Source: Loxodes magnus
Taxonomy: Eukaryota; Ciliophora; Karyorelictea; Loxodida; Loxodidae
Direction: 5' to 3'
Assembly: GCA_946699065.1 (NCBI GenBank)
Contig: CAMPDV010000246.1
Location: 248,001 to 312,000, forward strand
Length of the DNA stretch: 64,000 bases
Numbering within the stretch: position 1 is the stretch's first letter; every line of letters starts with the position of its first letter. This document shows positions 11,174-24,200 of this stretch, piece after piece. Position numbers and translations under genes: made by a program. The notes under the pieces were generated by a model, which saw nothing but the letters and a program-made list of their open reading frames with translations, was not told where the DNA came from and made no database searches.

Positions 11174-11585
11174 TATTTTGAAACTTCATAAATTTTTTAG
11201 ATTTTTTTAAGTTAAATTTTTTTATAAAATTGATAAATAAATAGGATATTCTATCTTAAAATAAATCAATAATTTACTTTTTTTTGTTAAACATTTTTTA
11301 ATAATTTTGTTAAAATATTTTTAAGTATTAATCAACAAAGATTTTGAAAGGATATAGTTATTAGCAGAGTTTTTCAAATCTTCTAAAATTAACATTTTTT
11401 CATCTTCAAATTGTATGTTTTAAATACTTATGCTCATAAAATTTAACTAAGCAATAAAAATATATAAGCTCATTTAAATTTCGGTATTTTCTAGTTAATT
11501 TATTTAAAAATTTGCTTTCGTTTTTTATTTTTTTCGATTTAAATCTATTCATAATTTATAAATTTTATTGTTAATATTTCAGACT
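11174..11585. other. AT-rich spacer, no gene
   Basis: 3' flank of the B-box gene, about 15-20% GC. No feature recognised. Confidence 0.5.
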
Positions 11586-11850
11586 TAATATGTCTTAAAT
11601 GTAATAAAACTATAAGATAATTTTAACTGTGAACATAATTCTCGATTTGAGTATTTTGTCTAATATTATTTTACTAAAATTACTTCTATAAGTCTAATTT
11701 ATCCAACCTTTGTGATTTTTAGTTTTTTTATTAATTTAATAAGAAAAGTCTTTATCCTTACCTTTGAATGAGCATTACTTTCTAATATATCTTCTAGTTT
11801 TATTCTAACTTATTGACTGTTCTATTCAAAGTTTAATAGAGTTGCTTTAA
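11586..11850 (-). CDS. Possible unrecognised minus-strand gene fragment
   Basis: One minus frame reads protein-like for about 85 codons (for example VRIKLEDILESNAHSKVRIK) and has purine-rich codon starts, unlike its flanks. Ends are not fixed and no family is recognised. It may be one exon of a gene with short introns. Confidence 0.25.
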
Positions 11851-12666
11851 ATAAAGTTTATAGATTAAAATAATTTTATGGTAGATATTAAGCAAGGAAA
11901 TGAAAAGATATTATTCTAGCTTTTATTTGAAGTTGAATTAAAAGTAAGGAAAACGTGCTGCTATTTAAACTGTATTTGCTTATATAATTAAACTTTTAGT
12001 AGTTTATCTACGAATAAAGTAAACTAGCTTATTTGTAAAATTAGTTGCTTAAGAAAATTTACCTAGTTTAGTAGTTTTCAACAAGAGACGAAACTAAAAG
12101 TTATATTAAAATAGAAAAAAGGAATTTAAGCTTTATGATGTTAATTTTGCTGCCATTTTTTGACTTTTGGAATTAAAAAAAATGTAAAAGGTTGATTTTG
12201 AGACAGGAATATTCTTTTTATTTTATAGAAAGAATAGCGGATGTGCTAATAGTTGATCCTAAATATTCTAGGGAATAAGCTACTTTCTAATTTTAAGTTA
12301 TATCGCTAAAGGTAGTTAAAGCGTAGATTATATTTATCAAGAGGGAGAAATAGAATAATTTACGAGTTTAAAATCTTCAATTAACCCCTCAAGTTTTTAT
12401 TCTTTTTTAAAGGAAATTTATTTCTTTTTGCTTTTTAGAGTTGATTAATAATTAAGTTTGATTTGAAAATTTTTAATCTATCCAATTTTCATAGAAGCGC
12501 TACAGTTTTTATTTATTATAATTTAGATCCACAAAAAATCATTTTTCTTTGAACTTTAAAATACTTTATAAGCAAAAGTAGAAAATTGAATTATTTACGA
12601 TTTTTCTTTTTTCTTAATTTTTAATATTTTTTATCTATATATTCCACTATCTTTCTATCTGAGGAT
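11851..12666. other. AT-rich stretch, no supported gene
   Basis: Mixed poly-T and poly-A sequence. No motif recognised on either strand. Confidence 0.4.
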
Positions 12667-13242
12667 TCAAATCTATTTTTTTTGTCTTTTTTCCCCTTTA
12701 GAATTATTCCAAAACTTATCTATTATTTTCTTTTAAACTATAATCCATTAATATCCTTAAAGGCATTTTTCATGAATAAAAATATAGGGAAAATAAAGAT
12801 ATCAACCTATTAAATTTTGGAATATAATTAATTCATTTTAAGTATCTTTAATATTAGTTTTTAAGCGAAGATTACTTAATCACTTTAAAAAAGGATTTAA
12901 AAAGTTCTCATAATTTGCTTCTGTCGAATGATAATTAAAAGCTTAATCCGTAAAATTAGGAGACAAAGACTTCTTATGCTATTTCTCTTATACTTAATAT
13001 CAAACTTCTAAAACCTACTATTTTTATTTTTCCTGAGTTTTATCCAATATCATGATCTCTAATTTTCTAACTTCCTAAATCCTGCTTTTTTTCTTAGTTT
13101 CTATCATTTTACTTGAAACTTACTTTTCAACCTTAGAAACTAATTTTTCATTTACCAATAAAAAGATTTTGTTATCTCTAAGCACAGCAATATTTATCTT
13201 TTTTCAATTGTATTGGATTTTCAATTGTAATAAATATGCCAT
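12667..13242 (-). CDS. Unrecognised protein, 191 residues
   Basis: A minus-strand frame from an ATG (complement of 13240-13242) to a TGA (complement of 12667-12669). The protein begins MAYLLQLKIQYN and has a charged middle (for example LVSKVEKQVSSKM) and aromatic-rich stretches near the C terminus. This frame has clearly more G-starting codons than the other two minus frames. Five TGA codons are read as Trp. No domain is recognised. It starts back-to-back with the gene on the plus strand at ~13.3 kb, so a shared promoter region is possible. Confidence 0.35.
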
Positions 13243-13318
13243 CTAAATCAAAATCAAGTTAAATAAAAATAAGTATAGAAATAAATAGAGTTTTTGATAT
13301 GCTTAATTTTAACTCTAG

Positions 13319-13711
13319 TGAATAAATAGAACTTTGCCAATTGATAGATCATATAATAAGCTGGATTGTCCTTTAATACAAGTAGAAATAAGAATTTAAT
13401 TAGTGCATGAAATGGAAATAATAGCTATATAAGATGCTGCCTTTAAAATAAATTCTAAACACAAAGGAATTTATTTTAGTTTGAAAAAGTGAGATGAGAG
13501 TATGGCTTTTAAATATGATAGTCCTTTAGTTTTTAGTAGAAATATTGAGAAAACTGGTGATTGAAATGATTTATGCCTTTATAAAAAATATAAGCAATGG
13601 CTTTTAATACAAGGTAATACATTTAAAAGTTATAAAGTGTAGACTCTAAAAACCCTAAAAGAAGGATTGCTATAAAAAACTTTTGGGTAGAAAAATTTCA
13701 GTCAAAAATGA
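13319..13711 (+). CDS. Unrecognised plus-strand gene, 5' end unresolved
   Basis: The frame from 13319 to the TGA at 13709-13711 reads convincingly as protein (for example PIDRSYNKLDCPLIQVEI, later KKWDESMAFKYDSPLVF) with balanced charge and few Gln codons. The first in-frame ATG is at 13412, but the coding look begins earlier, so a 5' exon is likely. An ATG at 13236 joined by a 29-nt GT..AG segment (13290-13318) is one option, but it would overlap the start of the minus gene. Two further TGA codons lie within 60 nt downstream. No family recognised. Confidence 0.35.
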
Positions 13712-15574
13712 AATCACAGAATACATTTTAAATTAAAATGCTTAAACTTAAACTGAGAGTTTTTAACTTGATTTAGTTCTTCAGTTTATAAAAGAAGATT
13801 AAATCTTTTTAGTAATAAAAATCTTGATATTAATAAGTGGTTTTTAATTTCTTTTTGTTGGTTTACGCTTATTTCAATTTGATTTTTTAATTTTTAGTCT
13901 ATTGTCTATAAAAAATTCTTAACATTAAGTTATTTTTGATTTTTTGGATCTTATGATTTCAGAAATTAAATTTATAGCCTTTGATTTTCTTTTGCTATTT
14001 CCAATCCTCAAAAGCAGTGAGATTCGAATCTGAGATTATTTATAATCTTAGTTTTTAAAAAATTGCAGAATATCCCAGATTATTTTCGTATAAAAGCTGA
14101 TTTGCTTTAATATGTCTTAGAGTTTTATTGCCTAATTTTTATCTTAAAGACTAATTTCCAAAGTGTTTAAACTCAATTTCTGAAGGCTTAACTCAGATTC
14201 TTAATTCTAAATTTTCCTTTTAAAAGATCTTCAAATCCAACAGCAAAGTTAGCATTTTAGATATATCAAACACATTAAGTAGAGCATTCTACCAAGTTTT
14301 TATGATAAGCTTATTTTCAAATCGCTTCTTAAGGGAATCTATAAATTGAATAAATTTGATTCAATCTTATCAACTTTAAAGATATAATAAGTTTCTTCTG
14401 TTTCTTATAGTTGAAGCTTGTATAAAGTGAGATTAATTTTTAATTTAGCTCTTAAGAATTTTTAAAAATGAGATTCAAATTATAGAAGTTAAAAGATAGA
14501 ACCCTTACTAGATGAAAAGTTTTAAGAAGATTAATGCTTTAAATTTATAAGCCATTATGCATTTTAAAAGATTAGAGAAAGGATTTATAGTATGCTTTTT
14601 TATCTATAATTGAATCAAAAAAGATATTTTCTTGCTCTAATGGTCTGGATTTTGTAATTAGACTAAGAAAACTATTTTTCTTTTATTGTAGACCATAGAG
14701 ACTTCTTTAAATTTACTCTTCTCTCATACAAATTTCTATTTTGTACTCTTGAAAATTAAAGAATCAAGATCAAAGCTATGATATTAATACCTGTTTAGTT
14801 TTTGCTTAATCAGTTTTTAACTTGCTAATTCGAAAAAATTTTCTATCAAACTTCTTACCAAATAATTCCTAAAAAAACCTAATTAAGCGAAAATTATTAT
14901 TTTCTCTAAAACGAAGCATTAAAATTAAAATGGAGCTACTCTACTATTTCATAAGCATTCAATTGAAATTAAAATTGAATCTTTACTATAATTAGACCTA
15001 ATTATATCGACCTTAATAACACCACTTATTAAACTTCCATTCCTATATAAAGCTTAAATTTAGAAATTTCTTTTTATTTATTTAATCTTATGAAGCTTAA
15101 AGCCTATTTACTTAATAAAGCTTATAGTACAAGTTTAAAAAATTAAAAGTTTGAATATAAAATGTAATCTATGCCTGTTACTAGAACCAAAGGCTTTCTC
15201 GTGAGTAATTTTCTTTGCTAGTAGGAACTAAAGGAAAAAGCTTTCTTTTATTGAATGAAATCTGATTACTTAGTTGCTTTTAAAGTGATTAGAGTTGATA
15301 TCTTATATTCATTTTTTCATTTGCATTGCTAAGTCTTTTCTTGTACTATAATAAGCATCAATTCTTATTCAAATAAGGATTCCTCGAAAATAAAGGGTAC
15401 TTCGATTTCAAGAATCTACTTCTCTTCAATCTTTCAAATTGATTTGGATAACAAAGTATTGATCTAATATTCGAAAATATAAGTATTTTCCCTTTAGTTT
15501 CTTTAACTTCTAGAAATTATGCTTTATCTCAAAAAAGAGTAGAAAGTAATAAGAAAACCTGCACTGAATGTGTC
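13712..15574. other. Unassigned stretch, some minus-strand coding look
   Basis: Minus frames between about 13.95 and 14.45 kb look protein-like in places, but no single frame or domain stands out. A short T-loop-like sequence near 14020 has no matching acceptor stem. The rest is AT-rich. Confidence 0.25.
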
Positions 15575-16276
15575 ATGAAGGACAAATCTAAAACGGGTAT
15601 ATTGATATTCATAGATGTCTCTTTCATTTTAGGTATAAGACGCTTCTAAATTTTACATCTGGACAATATTATGACTTTTGTGATTGCTTAAAGTAGATAA
15701 AATATAATAAGGGAAGATATTTAGAAGTTATAGGCAATATCAAGGGTTAAGGAAACTGAAGTTTAAATCTAAAGTGCTAGTGGATTTAAAAATACCAAGT
15801 ACAAACAAGTAAAATTCAACTATAAGTTGAAGGCGGCAAAATATATTAAGAGGTTTAGCCCTAGAAATTAAAGTATATATAGCTTACTTTGCTTTAAATA
15901 AGAAAATATATGGATTCATAATTCCTCTCTGTATATTAAAACTTAAATAAAAGACAAAATAATAAAATTAAGATTCAAGCATGAAAATTAGTAAATCCAT
16001 TTAGATGTTATTAAAGGAGTTAATAATATAACACTAAGAGATAAAATAAGTTGAGATAATTTAGCATTTACTTTTAAAAGTTTAATTGATGAAGAATTTT
16101 TATCAAAGGATATTAATGAATAGTGAAGAGCTTTATATCTAACTGCTACTAAAGATTTATTATAATAGTATTAGTGGCAATTGTAAAAATATTACACAAC
16201 ATTTTCATTTAGGTATCCGAAGTAGAAAGCAAGCTTTTAATATTCTTTAATCTAGCTCAATTCAAACATAATTTGA
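15575..16276 (+). CDS. Unrecognised protein, 233 residues, duplicated in arm 2
   Basis: The frame runs from ATG 15575 (MKDKSKTGIL) to TGA 16274-16276. The C-terminal two thirds is strongly protein-like (for example DKISWDNLAFTFKSLIDEE and DINEQWRALYLTATKD), with two TGA-encoded Trp. A decayed counterpart lies at about 46.0-46.33 kb, in the same position next to the second ULK-like kinase. An alternative 5' part in another frame, joined by a 16-nt GT..AG segment near 15740, is possible. The gene is convergent with the kinase at 16488. No family recognised. Confidence 0.45.
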
Positions 16277-19200
16277 AATTTATGAATTAAAATAAAAAAA
16301 TCAATTTGTTAATAATAAAAATGATTATAATTAACTAAAATAAAAGCATACATTGAATTCCTTTCCTTTAGATCTAAAAATTAAATGTTATATAGAAGAT
16401 TTAATTTAATTTAATTTAATATTTTATAAATTTTAATTTTATGATTAATGGTAAATTTTAGAGTATAAGTTAAAGTTTTAATTCCACTCATTTCTTATAT
16501 TTAGATCCTGACTAGTTTTGATTCCCATAATTGTTTTATGAATTTTATTAAGGTACTTAAGGCTAAGTCTAATATTATTATTATGAAGGATATTAGAATT
16601 ATTATTGCAAAATATTTTAGGAATTCTATTAGAAGTTTTCCATTTAAGGCTATTATTATCCAAAAATTTAGTCATTATTCAAGTTTAGCTGTTGTTAATT
16701 TTAACTTTACTATTATTATTCTTATTTATAAGTGAAATTAATCTTTTTATTTTATACAGTAGTTTTTACTTCACACTACAAAATTAAATTCTAATTTTAT
16801 ACTGGTTATTATCAATAAGGTTAAAATTGCTGTTATTATTCGCCAAACTATTAACTTATATATACCTATTATTATTAATTCTAATAGCCCTATTGATGCT
16901 GTATTTGACCAGAAGTTGATAGCGATTATTTAGTACTCCCAACTTATGGAATAAAATTCTGCTATATAGTTTATTATGGTTGGATATTTTAGTATTATGG
17001 ATTTTGATATTATTAGACTGGATTTTAATATTATTAATTTTATGCTTAATATTACTGATTAGATGGTGGCTAAATGTTTTAGTTTATTTATTTATTTTAA
17101 CTTACATCTTGCTGATTAGTTTATAATTATTCATCAGAATTTCCTAAATTATATCATTACTATTAATCTTGATTTTAGTAATTAATTCCTATATTTTACT
17201 TTTAGATATTGCCAGTATTCTATTAATGAACTTATTATTTCTAATTTTATTGATTAGCCATTTAGTTTTATTAGAAATCAAAATCTGGTTATCATAAAGA
17301 TTCTTTTTTCTAAGTTTCTTAGGTAATATTTTCTAGCAAAAATTAAAAGCATTTATCTGCTAAAATTTAAGTTGGAACGTTGAAAAGTTCCTTAATTGGT
17401 TCAGAAAACTATTCCTTCAAGTATTAATCTATATAATTTGATTAATCAGCAAACTAATTCTTTAAACATTTGTATTTAGCTTTACATTGATACATGTTAG
17501 AGCCACATGTTTCTTATAATTCATCAACATCTTATAAAAGAGCTTTTACTTTTGTATCACTTTTTTCTCTTGAAGTATATTTTTTCCTTATTTCATTTAA
17601 AATCCAAGCAGCTATTGAGTAGACAGTTACTTAGAGATGTACATTTTCGCTTCCTTTGATATTATCTGCTTTTTCTATTAACTGCTTTGATATTTCAATT
17701 TATTTTTGAACAGTTTCTACTTCCTATTCCTAGATATTCTATAAATTATGAATCTCAGACTTCTCTTCTTCTTATTAAACTTTAACATTGTATAAAGAAG
17801 CTTATACAGGAATTTCATAAACTTACTTAGATCTAAGTCATGGATGATTGTAAAAATCTGCAAAGTTTATTCGTTTTTAAGGATTTGTAACGAGAAGTTT
17901 AGAAATCAAGTCTTTACACTATTATGAACAATTTAAAATTTCTAAGTTTGGACCTAACAGTTGATTTGCCATTAATTGATATTCTCCTGTTCCTTAGAAA
18001 GGCTTTTATCCTGCTAAAAGCTCATATAAGATGACTCCAGTACTCCATAAATCTACTTTATAATCATAGAGTGTATCTCCTTTTAAAATTTCATGGGCCA
18101 TGTAATGTCTTGTACCGCATTTAGTTTAGCCTTATCCTTCATCTTCAATTGATTTAGAAAGACCTAAATCAGAAATCTTAAGAATTGGCTTATTAGAAGT
18201 TCCACTCAATAATATATTAGCTGGCTTCAAATCTCTATGCATTAATTAGAAATCTTAAAGGGCTTTGAGTCCTTCAGCTAATTATACCATGAAATAAAGA
18301 GCCTAATCTTCGCTAAGTTTGTCTCCGTTCTTTTATAAGTAATCTTTGAGAGTTCCTCCTTCTGCGAATTCCATTACTAAATAGCAGTTATTAGCAGATG
18401 TGAATATTTCCTGTAACTAGATTAAGTTTTAATGAGTTATTTTATACATGTTATTTATCTCTCTCTTTCTAAGCATATTCGTAAACTAAGCTCCAGCTCC
18501 TAAATCATTTCTCATTTCTTTAATAGCAAATGGAATTCTTGGCTTGCTTTTATCAAAATACTAAGCATATCAAACACTTCCAAAAGCTCCTTTCCCTAAC
18601 TCTCTAATCAGAACATATTCTCCCACCTTTTTAACTTTAATCTTTTAAGGTTAGGCTTGCATTTTTAAAATTATAAGTAAAGTTTCAAATTAAAATAAAT
18701 TACAAGATAATTAAATAGAATCAACTAGAATTTTTCATTATGAAATCAATCAAAAAATTTATAAAGTAAATGAAGCTTCAAAGCTTTTTATTTAAATTTC
18801 TTAACCAAATGAAAAAAAAAGGGATTTAAGAATAAGAAAAGCTTTGAATAGTTTATATCTATAATGATAGAAAAAAGGAAAAATATTCAATTCAAAATGA
18901 GATGAATTGGGGATTTATTTGTAATAAGGCTTTTTAGTTTAATTTGTATTTATTTAATTTGGAAAATAATAGCAAAATTACACTTACAAGTAACTTATCT
19001 AATTTTAAAATGATTTAGGGATATTTTTAGAGATAAAGTTATATAATAAAATTGTTGAGAAAGCTATTTAACTTGAGCGAATAGCTGAAGTATCAATGAC
19101 TTTAAATTTAAAAAATTACTTAAAGATTAAATCCTTATGAATGTGTATTTATATGACCCACAAAAATAGAAGAAGAATCTTTATAAAATAAATCAATAAA

Positions 19201-19300
19201 ATTTATAATGAAACTACTTCCAAAGTAAATAAATTTGAATTCACTAAAAAATTATTTTATAAATCTAAATCATTTTAAATACTTTCTAGTCATAATAGTT
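15700..19300 (+). repeat. Segmental duplication, arm 1 part a
   Basis: Matches about 45.9-49.5 kb in the same order and orientation (unknown gene, kinase, 5' flank). The kinase coding sequence is nearly identical; the flanks are diverged with many indels. Confidence 0.75.
16488..18662 (-). CDS. ULK/ATG1-like kinase with Q/N-rich tail, copy 1
   Basis: 724 residues on the minus strand. Kinase domain ~14-285: intact glycine loop [15 protein letters not shown] lysine, [10 protein letters not shown] hinge, [11 protein letters not shown] catalytic loop, [14 protein letters not shown], and HPW with a TGA-encoded Trp. The overall look is closest to ULK/ATG1-type kinases, which start autophagy in other eukaryotes; that role is inferred. 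Two motifs are altered in both copies: DFG is DLG and APE is AHE. Residues ~285-450 are helical and charged. The last ~270 residues are a low-complexity, prion-like Gln/Asn tract in which nearly all Gln are TAA or TAG. It ends SGSKYKK then TGA. Apparent ORFs on both strands inside this tail are shadows. The paralogue at 46593-48767 has exactly the same length. Confidence 0.85.
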
Positions 19301-20281
19301 AATAGATCTATATTCTATTTATACTTATACCTTTGTTTGCTTCTTTATTAGTTAATTATAATTATTCCTTATATTATTCATCTCTTTCATTACTTTAATA
19401 AGCACTTTTAGTTATACCTTATTGCTTTCATTGTAATACCAAATAATTTATTATCTCTTCCTTTTTATAACTTCATGATATCTAATCTAGGAATTATTCA
19501 GAATTTATTCCAAGATATAGGAGAAAGTAAATCTACCTTTTTATATTTTAGATTTGATTAAGAACCTAAAAAGCTATTAAGAAGATATATCTACAATAAA
19601 GCTAAAAGTTGAATCATTTCTATAGATATAGGCATTGAAAAAGTAGAAAGGTAGAAATTATATTAGACTATTCTAGCTTTAATTAAATCTTAGGTTGAGA
19701 TAACTTACAAATAAGCTTTTTAAATAGTTGTATAGAGGAATAATATAAAGCACAAGATTATTTAATTACTAGAGCAGTTTATGCTAAGTTTCTCTGTTTA
19801 AGTTGAGAATTTATATTAATAAAGATTGGTGATATAGCTTAAATAATGCTTATATGATTCAAAGCAACTAGCTTAGTGAGTAAATTACATTTATTTATGC
19901 TTAATAACATTTTCAATGCTTATATGCATTAAAAGTGTTCAGGATGGATATAATTACTATGATAGATAATTCTATTTATTTTCTGAAGCATGTAGCTTAA
20001 TCTTTGAAAGATGATTATATAGTCAAAAGTTATTAACTTTAGTTTAGGTAAATTAAATTAAATTATTTGAGCATGATTTATTAATTAAAGCTAAATTACT
20101 TTAAATTTGCAAAGAGTTTAGATATTGTAGACTTATTAATAAATTATTTGACTCTTATATTTTACTTTTAGTAAGCTAAAAGGCTATAATTTAGATTTGC
20201 TTAACTTAAATACTCTATTTAATGTAAGTTGTAAAGAAAAAGTTTTACTTTAAAAAAGGGTTCAAAGCAAGAGTTATATAA
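18663..20281. other. Kinase 5' flank and AT-rich spacer
   Basis: The first ~650 bp correspond to the flank of the arm 2 kinase. Beyond 19.3 kb the match is lost. No gene recognised. TTATATAAGACAC directly before the tRNA recurs upstream of the tRNA-Ser at 62387. Confidence 0.45.
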
Positions 20282-20363
20282 GACACTATGGCCGAGTGGT
20301 TAAGGCGACAGACTAGAAATCTGTTGGGAATTTCCCGCGCAGGTTCAAATCCTGCTGGTGTCG
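20282..20363 (+). tRNA. trnS-AGA: tRNA-Ser(AGA), copy 2
   Basis: Identical over all 82 nt to the tRNA at 2501, including the AGA anticodon and long variable arm. A T6 run follows. The flanks resemble those of the minus-strand copy at 62306, not those at 2501. Confidence 0.97.
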
Positions 20364-21226
20364 TTTTTTCTCGTCTATAAACTATAAAAAATAACCTTGA
20401 TAATTATAATATATTTAGACTTTAACGACAAAAGAGCTTTAGTAAAACAACATTAAGAGCTATAAAATCCTTAGAGTTACAAGTGTATTTATTTATATAA
20501 TTTAAAGCTACATTTAGAATATATTTTCATTCAATCCTCAACATACTAAATTAGATTGTGACTAGTAGCTCTTTAATAAGCAAAATCCTAGCTTTTTACT
20601 ATATTTAATTACTTGGTATTATAAAGTAACAAGCAATAACTCATTGTCTTTTGCATTAATAGAAATAGTACTGTAGCATTGAATCTTAGACATACTAAAA
20701 ATCAGCATTATTCATATAAGTAAGCAATTTATACATCGAAAGAAAGTAGTAAAGTTACTCTAAAAAGACAGAAGCTTGATAAAATAAAGGAATTATAAAA
20801 TTAATAAGGAAGAGTAATTTCCCTAAGCTCAGTAATTTTTATTTTAAACTGCTAGACAAATCCTTTATAAGCTATAACGTATTCTAGATTTTATTAAGAT
20901 GTTCTGAAATCTGTCTCTATATTTAATAATTTATCTACAATATCTTCTATTATATTAGTAGCACTACAGTCTTAATAGAGAGAAAGACTAATAACTTAGA
21001 GACTTAGCAATAGCATCATATATATATGATTAGCAGAAAGTAGATCGAATAGTTTATTATTTATATAAGAAAACTTATTTTAGATTGACTAGATGATCAT
21101 TACATCTTTCTTTCTTCCTATTTCACATTTTTATTTATCAAAAGCTAGATAATTCCATCTATCAGTATTGCTAATATTAGTTAGTTCAAGATGATATTTA
21201 TTAATTGGTTTTATCTTTTTCTAAAT
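20364..21226. other. AT-rich spacer upstream of the ATPase
   Basis: No gene recognised. An in-frame upstream ATG at 21191 could lengthen the ATPase by 12 hydrophobic residues. Confidence 0.5.
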
Positions 21227-24200
21227 ATGGAGAAGTGATACGGAACTCCTTTGCTAGACTTAGTGAAGCAGTTTGAAACTTCTATTGAAAACGGCTTAGA
21301 TGATGCTACTGTATAAAAGAATTAGCAAAAATATGGATTTAATGAGATGCCTATTATCAGTTAGTGCTCATTTGGATGCTTCTTTGAAAAGATTCTAAAT
21401 AAGAGCAGTATTAGTCTCCTTTTACTTGCCTCAATTCTCTTTGTATTGGCTTATCTAGATTAAAGTGATTAAAAGGATTTTACTTCTTATTCTATTTCTT
21501 TAATTATCCTAGCCTTAGTAGTTATATCTGCAGTTCTTAGAACTAGATAGGAATGCTAAACTTAAGAAGCTAAGTAAATTCAAGAGAGCCTAAAAATGAG
21601 TAACGTTTAAGTAATAAGAAATGGAACTTAAATGTAAATAAGTGCAAGATATTTAGTCCCAGGAGATCTTTTGATTGTTAGATTGGGTGACAAAATAGAA
21701 GCTGATTGTGTTTTGGTACATGCAAGGGAAAATGGATTATAGGTAGATTAGTCATCATTTACAGGGGAAACATAACCTGCTAGAAAATTCGTTTAATCTG
21801 ATTAGAATTTAAGCCAAGAGAAAATTAGCGAAACAAATGAGCTTATTTCTGATACAACAGTTGTAGATGGATCAGGAAAAGCTATTGTTGTTGAAACAGG
21901 CTTAAATAAATTAAGTGCAAAGCTTCAGCAATTAATAGTCGAGAGGGAGCCTGAACCTGAGAAAGAATCTGATTTGAAACTAAAATTAAATCAGTTTACT
22001 TCCCTGCTAAATATTGTAATTTTGGCTGTTTTTTTGATCTCTCTAGCTTTGAATTACAATCATTTTTATGACTTAAATGGAATATCAGTAAGTAAGATAA
22101 ACTAATATTTGAAGCTTTCATTATGTTTAACTATAGCTGCATATCCTGAAATTCTTACTGTAATTATTACAATTAGCTTAGCTAAACAAGTTCAACAGCT
22201 CTTTAATTCAAACGTACTCGTTAAAAGACTTTAATCTTTAGAGGATCTTCCCTATACTTCAGTTATCTGTACTGACATTACACCAAACTTCACTTACAAT
22301 GAATTAAACGTAGTGGAGTTTATGTATCTAGGGAAAACCTAGTAGGATATAATCAATCATACTGCTGAAGGATCTTCGTTCTCAATCGAATAAAAAATAA
22401 GTAATTTTGGACCTGAAAGCCTCGAAAGCAAATCTCTATAAAAGTTAATTGATATTGCATGTATCAGCAATACTCTTGCCTATCAATAAGATGAGTCTTA
22501 AAAATTAGCTGGGAATGCAAGTGATAGAGCTTTTAAAATTTTAGTAGAGAAAATAGGAAAAATTGCTAAAATAATACCTGATAATCAAGAGATAAAGGAG
22601 CTTAAATACAATTAATAAATTGAAAACTAGTACTAAAATTATGCTTCTTTACCCTTTACATCGTTAAGAAAAATGGGATCTGTACTCGTTCGCAGAAAAG
22701 ATTAGAAGAATAATGAGTTATTGATAAAAGGTAGTGCAGAGAGAATACTTTAAAACTGTAATAGAGTAATTCTATCAGATGGAAAAATAGAGCCTAAAAC
22801 GCCTAAACTAGAAGAGTTAATTCTTTAATAGATTTAGAAAATGAATTAAAATGCTATGAGGACTCTAGCAGTTGCTTTCAAAGACGATAATTAAAGTCTG
22901 TAGGATTACGATGGTCCTAATCATCCAGCACATAGCTTACTCTAAGATTCTAACAATTATGCTGAATATGAAAAAGAAGCTATTTTTGTTGGCATACTTG
23001 GCTTGTATGATCCAATAATTCCAAATTCTTCCCAATTAATAGAAGATTGCTAAAAAGCAGGTATAAAAATTATTGTGACTAGTGGAAACATGAAAGAATA
23101 TACTGAAGCTTATTCTTAATAATTAGGCATTCTTAAGTAGCAGGATAAAAATGCTTCATTAGGAGGAAATGAAGCTTCTTAAATGGGGGACAAAAAATTA
23201 AGCGAAATCCTTGCTGATTAAAGTAATAAAGTATTTCACCGTTGTTCTCCATAGGATAAATTTTAGATAGTCTAAGCTCTCAAAATAAATGAAACAATTA
23301 TCTTTATTGGAAATGGGACAAATGATGCTCCTGCTGTAAAGGAAGCTACAATAGGCGTTTCTTTTGGAATATCTGGTACATAAGTTACAAAGGAAGCAAG
23401 TGATATGATACTATTAAACGATTAATTTTAATCAGTATTATCAGCTATAGCAATAGGAAGATCAAGCCTTTCAAATATAGTTTCTTTCTTAATATTCATT
23501 ATCTCATCTAATATTGGAGAAATAATCACTATTTTAGTGGCTTCCATTTTGAATATACCTCATGAATTCACATGCTTATAACTTCTATGGATAAATTTAT
23601 CCACTGATTTTTTACCAGCTTTATCAATTATTTAAAATCCTCCTAATTGAAGTATAATGCAAAGCAAATACAGAAGTAGAAAAGACCCTTTAATTTCAAG
23701 ATGTGCTTTTATGAGATGTTTACTAGTTGGAGCTTATATTGGTTTAGCAACAATAGGAGTTTTCGTATATTGGTATGTATTCTTTGCAAGTTCTGATGGG
23801 CATTCTTTAGTAACTCTTAACTAATTAATGCACTTTTCCTAATGTTCATCATGGGAACATTTTTCGGTAAATAATTTTGGTAGCTTCAATTTTACTAGCA
23901 ATCCTTGCTCATATTTTACAGTGGGCGCGTAAAAGGCAGCCACACTAAGTCTATGTGTCTTAGTGACAGTTTAAATTCTGAATGCATGCAGCGCAAATAG
24001 TGAAAGATAAAGCTTATTAAAAAGCTGCTGCTTTAAGAATAAATGGCTTACATTTACCATACTTTTCACTATAGCTATATAGTGCCTCATTTTATATACT
24101 CCATTCTTAGCTAACTACTTTGGATTAGTTCCTTTAACAGCATGCGAATGGGGTTTAGTCTTTATATTTTCATTACCCGTCCTACTAATTGGAGAGATAC

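Noticed and set aside
14005..14060. tRNA-like T loop (GATTCGAATC)
   Set aside because: No acceptor or anticodon stem can be built around it.
16478..16735. Paired ORFs on both strands at the kinase 3' end (also 46583-46867)
   Set aside because: Shadows of the CAA/TAA/AAT-rich Q/N tail of the ULK-like kinases.
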